Shown here piece by piece: positions 9,586 through 16,247 of a DNA stretch of 16,247 bases (its first letter is position 1; each line of letters opens with the position of its first letter). A program made the position numbers and the translations under genes. The stretch spans positions 1 through 16,247 of the forward strand of contig CABPSV020000436.1 of assembly GCA_902459845.2 (NCBI GenBank). Direction: 5' to 3'. This DNA comes from Hepatocystis sp. ex Piliocolobus tephrosceles (Eukaryota > Apicomplexa > Aconoidasida > Haemosporida > Plasmodiidae). The notes beneath the pieces were generated by a model. The model had not been told where the DNA came from. It worked only from the letters and a program-made list of their open reading frames with translations, and did no database searches.

Positions 9586-10366
9586 CGTAATAAAAAAAGT
9601 ATGTTATTAAATTTACTCTTAAAATAAATAATTTTTAGGTATAGCACAATTTTATACAAACCACATAGGTACATTTTAATATGTTATAAATATTACATTT
9701 ATACATATACACAAGTAAAAAAAAAAGTTACTATATACTTCTAACGAGTAAAGTTAAATATTCTTTTTATTTATTTTTTTTTTTTTTTTACTTTCTATAA
9801 ATAAATTTAAATAAAATAATCGCATTATTGTTATTATGTTTTTATAAGCATTCTTATTATTTTTGCTTTATATATTACACTATTTATATTTTTAAATCCA
9901 CTTAAAACAACCTCACGATTGTTCTATTTTATTTTTTTCATATTACTGAATTTTACAAATTTTAAAAGAATATGTATATATACTTATATATTACGTATAC
10001 AAATAACTTTTCAACATTTTCAACATTTTCAACATAAAGGAATAGAGATGTTTGACTTTTAGGTTTAATGTTATTAACTTTTTTGTCTTAAAATTATTAA
10101 GTCTACATGTTTATTAATTTGTTATGGCTCACATAAAATAATTGAATATATCATTTATACATTTATATAGATGTGTATATTTTCTTGAACTTAAAAATTA
10201 TAAACAGTATGTGTTATAATATGTTATATAGAAATGTTGCATTTGCTATTCGGAACAAACTCTTATAATACGTCCTTTTGGTTTATATTATGTATTAATG
10301 TAAAAAGCCATACGTAAAAAAAAACTATGTATCATAATTTTAGGGCATTTTTTTCTTTTTTTTTTT

Positions 10367-10379
10367 GGGGGGAGGGGGG
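10367..10379 (+). other. G-rich tract G6-A-G6
   Basis: Two runs of six G separated by one A follow directly on a T run and precede a purine-rich stretch (AGAAGAAGGAAG). It is the most G-dense spot in the window. Two G6 runs can in principle supply four G-triplet or G-doublet segments for a quadruplex, but the canonical four separate runs with loops are not present. Any function is unknown. Confidence 0.6.
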
Positions 10380-11139
10380 CAGAAGAAGGAAGTGTAGTGT
10401 ATATTTTACAATAAAAAAAAAATTATATACATACTTATATAATTATAAGAAAATCATTAACTTTTACTTATACGATATTCCTAATATATACACTTTTTTT
10501 GACTACTCGTTTATGTAAATTAATTAATCAATAATGTATTTTAATTCAGGAATAAATAGTTTTGAGCATTTATTCATTTTAACTATTTTTTTTTTTTCGT
10601 GATATGTGAAACCTTTAGAAAGAACGTTGCATATATTAGCTTATGTAAAAAAAAAAAAAAAAAAAATACAAAAAAAAACAAAAAATAAAATAATAATGTT
10701 AATAATAAATGATTCATTAAAAAATTCATAGTGATTACCTACAATAGTAAGCTTTATATGTATATATGTAAACATGTTATTAGCTAAATCGGCTATAAAA
10801 ATATTATAATTTAGTAAGGAAAGTAAAAAAAAAAGTTTAACAAAAGTAACAAGCTAAATATTTTTCTTTTCTTTTTTTTTTTTTTTTTTTTACATGTAAA
10901 ATGCATCAATCAATATTATTGTTCAAATAAATACATTAAAATATATAATTTTTTTTAAATTATGGATTTAATTTTTTTTTTAAAAAGCCTATTATAATTT
11001 TTTTACTTTGTAATAAAAATAAAATAAGTATAAACATTAAATTTTTCTTTACTTGTCACTACTTACCATTTCTCCTATCGAAAATTAAAATATATTTGTC
11101 ATTATAAAAGAAAAAAACAAAAAAAATAATTATCAAAAA

Positions 11140-11590
11140 ATGGATTCACCTGTATGACTTATACTAAGATATTTTTATTCATGCATTTCATCTAATAGCT
11201 ACATATGTGTATAATATACATATACAAGTTACAGATTATAAACATAAACGAAATCATGATACATGGAATAATGAAAAATGCGTGTATATAAATACGGATA
11301 TACATATATATACATATATATATATATATATACATATTTGTGTACATTTATGCAATGTCTTGTTCTTGTTTAGTCATAAGACTGAACACACGTTCTTTTT
11401 TCCTTTCTCTTTTTTTTTTTAATTTTTAATAAATTTAAATTGATATAGCAAATACATATTTAAATATAACCGTTTATACTTTTAGAACATTTGCTTAGAG
11501 ATAAATGCAGGAAAGTGCATTTATGACGGAAAAACTGTAAAACCAGATAACAGAAAAGGGAAGCTAGTCATTTATAAAGTAAACGACAAC

Positions 11591-11642
<52 letters not shown>

Positions 11643-12353
11643 GATAAGCAAACGAACAAACAAACCAGTAGATAGATTAAATAGACTAACTGGTTATATT
11701 CATTGCATAATATTTTTTTTTTCCACATGTTGTAAATTCCCCTTATTTTTAATTAAATGTATATTTTATATATACATTTATGATTTAAAATGTTTCAAAA
11801 AAAAATTACAATAACAGGTTTATGATAATCTTTATAATTTACAATGGATTAATAGAGAAAATAATAAAGTTGAGGTAATAAAAAAAAAAAAAAAAATACA
11901 AGCCTATTTATTGTCTACAATATTTACTTTTGCTTAAAATTTTGGCGCACATTCTTTTTTTTTTTTTTTTTGTTTTTTTTTTTATTAAATGTATTTAATG
12001 ATATTTAGGACGATTTAATATTAACAAAAAGTGTATCATTTAAGAAAGTAGAATCGTGTAAAACTGGAAGGGTATATTTACTTAGAAATAAATTACGAGG
12101 TTATTTAACAAATTTATGCTAATAAACTATAAAAATTTAGCTTATTAAAAAAAAAACAAAAAACAGAAAAAATAAGGTTATATATGCCAACAAGTGTGTA
12201 TCATATTTAACGCTTTTTTTTTTTTTTTTTTTTTTTATGTTAATTCTATTTTTAGAAGAGCTATTCTTTTATTGGATGCAAGACTATGATGAATCTAAAG
12301 ATGAAGTATTTTCTAATTTTTTTTTATATATAATCTTAATTTTATGTAAAAAT

Positions 12354-12388
<35 letters not shown>

Positions 12389-13611
12389 CTTTTTTACACA
12401 TACAGGCGTTTGTAAAAAACTTAAATTCTATTATAGCTAATGACATAAGTAAAGGTAATAAATGATATTTTAATCTTACATTTATTAAACAATATATAAC
12501 AACTTTGCTTATGTATCCTTATATGTATCCATTTATGTATGTATGTTTATATGCATATATTTGTGAACACTTGGTGACTAAATAAAATTTGTTTTTAATT
12601 TTTTATAAATATGAAATTAGACGTAAATAATAAAAGAAAGTATCACCCAAGTAGCCAAGCATCAGGAATAAGTGATTTTATGTTTCCAAAAAATAAGAGT
12701 TCTCAAAATGGAGATTCAAATAAAGGTAGAAAAAATTGAAAAATTAGAAAAAAATGTTAGCATTAAATACTTTTTTTCATACAAAAACTAAATTTTTTTA
12801 CGGATTCACTTACTTTTATTAAAATATGTATGTACTATATATATATATATATATATATGTTTTTAGCAGTTTCTTTTAATGATATATTTAGAAGTGAACA
12901 TATATCTAAATTGTTAGAGATCCCTGAAGCTCTTGAAGAATTGAAAAAGTTAATCATTTAATTAAGAAAAAAAAAAAAAGACAAAAAAAGATAAACCTGT
13001 TTATATATATAGATCGAATATCATTGTATTAATCTGTGCTTGTTATATATTTATAAAAATGTTTTTATCTATTACCCCCATTAAATTTAACCATTGTATA
13101 TATATACTTGTACGTTTATATGTATTATAGGCATATGCCAGAAGGATACCAAAACAAACATGACATTTTAGAAATGATAAATAATAAGTCATTAAAACCC
13201 CACTTAAAAAATTTCGACATGTCCTTACACTCTCATTTAAATTTTGTTTTAATGTCACTAAGTAAGTTCATTATTCATACAACAATGTTAACAACATATA
13301 TATAACATGTTGTTACGTATTTACATATAATTTATGTTATTTTTTTTTTATTTTTTATTTTTTTTTTTTTTTTTTTTTGCTGTTGCATTTTAGATTTACC
13401 ACAACAGGAAGGAAATATAAATGACCGTAAGTCGCATTAAATAAAAAAAAAAGAAAACAAATAATTTTAATTTTTATTTTTTTATAATTTATAATTCATA
13501 ATTTGTGTGTGTTTTTTTTTTTTTTTTTTTTTTTTTTTGTTTATTTTTATAGCAATGGAATATATAATTGAGTCATTAGAAAAAAAATATGAAAAAGAAG
13601 AAAACAAGTAG
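11140..13611 (+). CDS. RPN13: 26S proteasome ubiquitin receptor Rpn13 (11 exons)
   Basis: Joining exons 11140-11151, 11486-11578, 11818-11874, 12009-12099, 12256-12305, 12406-12454, 12621-12725, 12867-12948, 13131-13261, 13394-13426 and 13553-13611 gives 762 nt, 253 residues plus stop, with every splice phase consistent and all introns GT-AG. Residues about 5-117 align with the Pru domain of human Rpn13/ADRM1: AGK (12-14), KPDNRKG, VEDDLI, SFKKV, CKTGRVYLL, then FFYWMQ. After a short Ser/Asn linker (118-155), residues about 156-253 match the DEUBAD domain that binds the deubiquitinase UCH37, with the HMPEG motif (181-185) and NLP (224-226). In the cell it docks on Rpn2 at the proteasome lid/base, captures ubiquitylated substrates and recruits UCH37. 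Exon 1 (MDSP) is the weakest part: an in-frame stop precedes exon 2, so an upstream exon is required, and this ATG has an A-rich context and the right phase. The gene converges with the J-protein gene. Confidence 0.92.
11152..11485 (+). other. RPN13 intron 1
   Basis: A 334-bp proposed intron (donor GTATGA, acceptor TTTTAG). It contains a (TA)n/TACATA tract at about 11299-11333 and a T/C-rich tract at about 11396-11421. An open frame inside it (about 11207-11422) consists largely of microsatellite translation and is not credible as coding. The acceptor is well supported by the Pru homology; the donor rests on phase and context only. Confidence 0.6.
11593..11640 (+). repeat. 48-A homopolymer in RPN13 intron 2
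   Basis: Forty-eight consecutive A follow the donor of intron 2 (11579-11817) by 14 bp. In the pre-mRNA this would be an A48 tract just inside the intron. Its length is likely to vary between isolates or assemblies. Confidence 0.85.
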
Positions 13612-13840
13612 CACATATATACAAACATAAATTGCACAATAGTATATATGCATATATTTTCAAAATGCATAATTTAAAACAAAAACATGATGAACTTTAT
13701 AAATATAAAATAAAAAAGAAAAAATTAAAAAGTCAAATGTATGTATAATTAAAAATTGTTACGTACAAACATGTACATACATACATACATACATATATGT
13801 ATATATATGTACTTATGTGCAAATATGCAAACATAAAATA
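13612..13840. other. Convergent gap between RPN13 and the J-protein gene
   Basis: Only 229 bp separate the two stop codons, so the 3' UTRs probably overlap or nearly so. The gap contains a (CATA)n tract inside an imperfect inverted repeat bounded by GTACAT and ATGTAC at 13773-13812. No other feature is seen. Confidence 0.65.
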
Positions 13841-14480
13841 TCACTTAGATAATAAATGAGAGATCAAACCAATAACATAAAGTACCGTTGAAAAGATGAT
13901 TCCTTTACTTGCATTTCCTTTTTCAAATTCTTTCTATAATTATTTTAAAAAAAAAAAAAAAAGTGTACAATATAAGTATATAAATATCTATACAAGTGTG
14001 TTAATAATTGGATAAATGAGATAAAACAAAAAGTATGAATTACATTGTCAGTATAATTTGTTAATATATACAGTTTTAAATGTAAATACTTGTCTTTTTT
14101 TTCTTTCTTTTTTTTTTTTTAAATATGTATACATATGTAGTATGTATGTAGTATGTATGTAGTATGTATGTAGTATGTATGTAGTATGTATGTTTGTGCT
14201 TACCTCTTGTTGTCTTTTTTCAATAACACTATTTGTGTACCACCTAGACCAGTCTATACGACGACACAATTCTTTTTTGGGTATTTTTAACTCGATATTA
14301 TCTTTATTACTTGTAATAACAGTGTATAATATTTTATAAAATATATCATCTTTATCATATTGGGTATCATACATTTGTTCATCTTCTAATTCATAAATGT
14401 TCTTTATATTGCTACAAGTATCCGATTCCCGCCACGAAAAATTATTTCCTATGTTTATTTGTCCTGTATATATAAATATG

Positions 14481-14519
<39 letters not shown>

Positions 14520-14533
14520 ACGTGAAAAGGGGG

Positions 14534-14607
<74 letters not shown>

Positions 14608-14748
14608 AAAAACGAATGTGATAAAAATAACAACGAATGGTTTAAAAAGTAGTTTTTCACAACTTATAAAAAAGTTGGTCATGATATATGACAAGCTATA
14701 TCTCATATGTTGTAGCAAAAATTTTATAATTTTGTTACTCACTCTATT

Positions 14749-14781
<33 letters not shown>

Positions 14782-15607
14782 CATTTTTTTTTTTTTTTTG
14801 CCAGAACTTACCATCTATCAATCGAGCACAAAAAATGATTGCATCATCATAATTTTTAATAGTCTTCGAGTTATTTTCAAAAAGATACTCACAAAAAGTA
14901 TTTATATAAAGATGAGTATCTTCGTCAACCATATAAACATCTATTAATAGAATTGCATTCATAACTAATGGTACTAATACCTTTAAAGCGTTTATACGTT
15001 CAAATGGAGTATAACTAGAAAAAACTGGTATAAAAGATAAAAATGTTGGACTTTCTTGATGAAATCTTAATATTAATTCTATGCAAAAATTTAATCCAAT
15101 ATATAAACAAATTAGTATACGATATTTTTCATTATCTTTACCATATGTATATAAAAAACCAAAAATAAATGAAATAGCAAATTGAAATATAGCTATAATA
15201 ATTATTTCAACATAAAAAAAATTATTTATATCGCTAGTATTACCAAAATCACCAAATCTATCATATATATATTTTTTTTTATTATTTGTTAATATTTCAT
15301 ATGCTTCTCTAATTTTATTAAAATTTTCAAATGAATCCGCTTTTTTATTTTTATCTGGATGATATATTCTTGATAATTTGCGAAAAGATTGTTGTATATC
15401 TACTTTAGACGCACTTGCATTCAAATTTAAAACTTCATATAAATTTTCGTTAGGTTTTCTAAGCTCATACATTCCAACAAAAAATAATAATAGTAAGGCT
15501 ATATATATACCATATTCTCTTTTTCCTTTATTCCATGCTCGGTTTGGTCCAATCAACCATTTTGTTAGTGGTGCTATAATGATCATATGAACAATTATTT
15601 CTTCCAT
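13841..15607 (-). CDS. Multi-pass membrane J-domain (Hsp40/DnaJ) protein, 3 exons
   Basis: Exon 1 15607-14812, exon 2 14463-14204 and exon 3 13933-13841 join in phase (introns GTAAGT and GTAAGC, both ending in AG) to give 382 residues. Hydrophobic segments near 4-19 and 33-47 precede a J domain at about 55-120 with the catalytic HPD at 83-85 (IYHPDKN), which stimulates the ATPase of an Hsp70 partner. Further membrane segments are predicted by eye near 131-153, 162-180, 207-227 and, encoded by exon 3, 362-380. There is no Gly/Phe region or zinc-finger domain, so it is a type III (class C) J protein. The order membrane-membrane-J-membrane resembles Sec63, but no Sec63 Brl domain is apparent, and DNAJC25-like proteins are an alternative. 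An ER location is likely but inferred. An in-frame TAA lies just upstream of the ATG, supporting the start. Reading past the exon 1 donor would add only a Lys-rich tail from an A-run. Confidence 0.92.
14138..14192. repeat. 11-bp tandem array, 5 units, in J-protein intron 2
   Basis: Five exact copies of TAGTATGTATG run from 14138 to 14192, ending 11 bp from the donor of intron 2 (13934-14203). In the transcript sense they read CATACATACTA, placed just after the 5' splice site. Confidence 0.92.
14485..14514. repeat. (TA)n microsatellite near J-protein intron 1 acceptor
   Basis: About 15 TA dinucleotides sit some 20 bp inside intron 1 from the acceptor of exon 2. Length is probably polymorphic. 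Confidence 0.8.
14536..14605. repeat. 70-bp A homopolymer in J-protein intron 1
   Basis: Seventy consecutive A on the + strand, which become a 70-U tract in the J-protein pre-mRNA, lie within the 348-bp intron 1 (14464-14811). It is the longest homopolymer in the window. The same intron begins with A runs in the transcript sense (+ strand T runs at about 14751-14781 and 14784-14799), so the pre-mRNA would carry a long A tract and a long U tract facing each other. The exact length is doubtful, as sequencing of such runs is error-prone. Confidence 0.85.
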
Positions 15608-15673
15608 ATTTTTTTTTTTTTAAGTACAATAATCGGATTAATTTATATTTTTGTAAGATGAACTTTTAATTAG

Positions 15674-15708
<35 letters not shown>

Positions 15709-16015
15709 GCTGTTTAGTTTATTTTTTCAGTTTATTTTTTTTTTTACCCCTACTAAGTTAAGACTCGACTGTGTTACTTTTTTTTACAATAAGTATTTGT
15801 ATTATTGTTTACTATTTTTTTTATAGTAATAAAAAATGTATAAACATGTATATATATAAAAAATAATAAAAGAAAAATAACAATAAGTAACAAACAATTT
15901 GTTCAATTAAAAAAAAAAAAAAAAAAACTAAGAAACGGAACAGAACATAATATAGCAGAACATAACAGAACTAAGTATTACCAAACAGTACCGATCAGTA
16001 CTGATCAGCAAAAAA
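15608..16015. promoter_or_regulatory. Upstream region of the J-protein gene
   Basis: No coding sequence is supported. It has a T run directly before the start codon (in + orientation), a (TA)n tract (about 15679-15708), T runs, an A run (15909-15927), and near 15988-16007 a short duplicated TACCGATCAGTACTGATCAG element containing two GATCAG. It probably contains the promoter and 5' UTR of the J-protein gene. Confidence 0.45.
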
Positions 16016-16247
16016 AAAACAAAACAGACGAGCAAAACAAACAAGCAAAACAGACGAGCAAAACAAACAAGCAAAACAGGCGAGCAAAACAAACAAGCAA
16101 AACAGACGAGCAAAACAAACAAGCAAAACAGGCGAGCAAAACAGACGAGCAAAACAAACAAGCAAAACAGACGAGCAAAACAAACAAGCAAAACAAACAA
16201 GCAAAACAGGCGAGCAAAACAGACGAGCAAAACAAACAAGCAAAACA
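16016..16247. repeat. 13-bp tandem array (A/C/G only), running off the window
   Basis: Units AAAACAGACGAGC, AAAACAAACAAGC and AAAACAGGCGAGC (13 bp) repeat about 17 times from about 16020 to the window end without a single T on the + strand. The variants mostly alternate, giving a 26-bp higher-order period in places. Since 13 is not a multiple of three, the minus strand stays open in all three frames, which yields three overlapping Cys/Leu/Val/Phe-rich frames that are artefacts. The reverse complement (GCTTGTTTGTTTT) closely resembles the unit of the array at 3520-3772. Confidence 0.93.

Larger units (their letters stand above)
8731..11139. other. Gene-less intergenic stretch upstream of RPN13
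   Basis: No gene is supported on either strand. Notable contents: A run 8841-8864; an almost pure A/T block at about 9066-9355 ending in 47 consecutive T (9304-9350); a 29-A run (9551-9579); a 15-bp dispersed direct repeat with core AAATCCACTT (9366-9380 and about 9889-9903); three units of CAACATTTT (about 10008-10036); a G-rich tract at 10367-10379; an A run near 10648-10666; and T runs near 10868-10890. The final part must hold the promoter and 5' UTR of RPN13. Confidence 0.5.

Noticed and set aside
9551..9590. A-run followed by ATG, like the start of gene A
   Set aside because: The frame reads only MHT before a stop and no donor follows in a useful position.
10327..10518. 63-residue + frame over the G-rich tract
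   Set aside because: It has no homology, is dominated by homopolymer translation, and has no splice partner that I can find.
13043..13258. 71-residue minus-strand frame
   Set aside because: It is the complement of RPN13 exon 9, whose + strand reading fits the DEUBAD homology and has good splice sites.
15928..16243. Three overlapping hydrophobic open frames on the minus strand
   Set aside because: Same cause: a 13-bp repeat without T on the opposite strand is open in all frames.
16016..16247. Possible subtelomeric or telomeric repeat
   Set aside because: The units do not match the Plasmodium telomere repeat GGGTTYA, and the flanking genes are conserved housekeeping genes.

Overview
The window is nuclear DNA of a malaria parasite (genus Plasmodium). 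The evidence is extreme A+T richness, very long poly(dA)/poly(dT) runs and (TA)n microsatellites, asparagine-homopolymer proteins encoded almost entirely by AAT/AAC, many short introns with AT-rich bodies, and start codons preceded by A-tracts. I cannot fix the species. There is no sign of bacterial, viral or transposon sequence.

Layout. (1) 1-538: promoter side of gene A. (2) 539-1579 (+): an uncharacterised Asn-rich protein with a C-terminal coiled coil. (3) 1580-3819: convergent intergenic region with an 18-bp tandem array, a 13-bp-family T/G array and a 29-bp direct repeat. (4) 3820-6330 (-): a DWNN / CCHC zinc knuckle / RING protein, the RBBP6/Mpe1 orthologue of the pre-mRNA cleavage and polyadenylation factor. 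(5) 6331-11139: a 4.8-kb divergent intergenic region holding an 18-bp array, a 12-bp array, long homopolymers and a G-rich tract, with no gene I can support. (6) 11140-13611 (+): an 11-exon gene encoding the proteasome ubiquitin receptor Rpn13 (Pru domain plus DEUBAD), rebuilt here from exons mostly too short to appear as open frames. (7) 13612-13840: a 229-bp convergent gap. (8) 13841-15607 (-): a 3-exon, 382-residue multi-pass membrane J-domain protein. (9) 15608-16247: its upstream region, ending in a 13-bp-family A/C/G array that runs off the window.

The genes are housekeeping and not an operon: mRNA 3'-end formation (RBBP6/Mpe1), ubiquitin recognition at the proteasome (Rpn13), membrane/ER chaperone work (J protein), plus one unknown. 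I found no new defence, mobile or biosynthetic system. The points most worth checking are the Rpn13 Pru domain, which by alignment lacks three of the four main ubiquitin-contact residues of human Rpn13; a possible distant link of gene A to a plant CUE-domain protein family; and the intergenic arrays, which stay open in one or all three frames of one strand.
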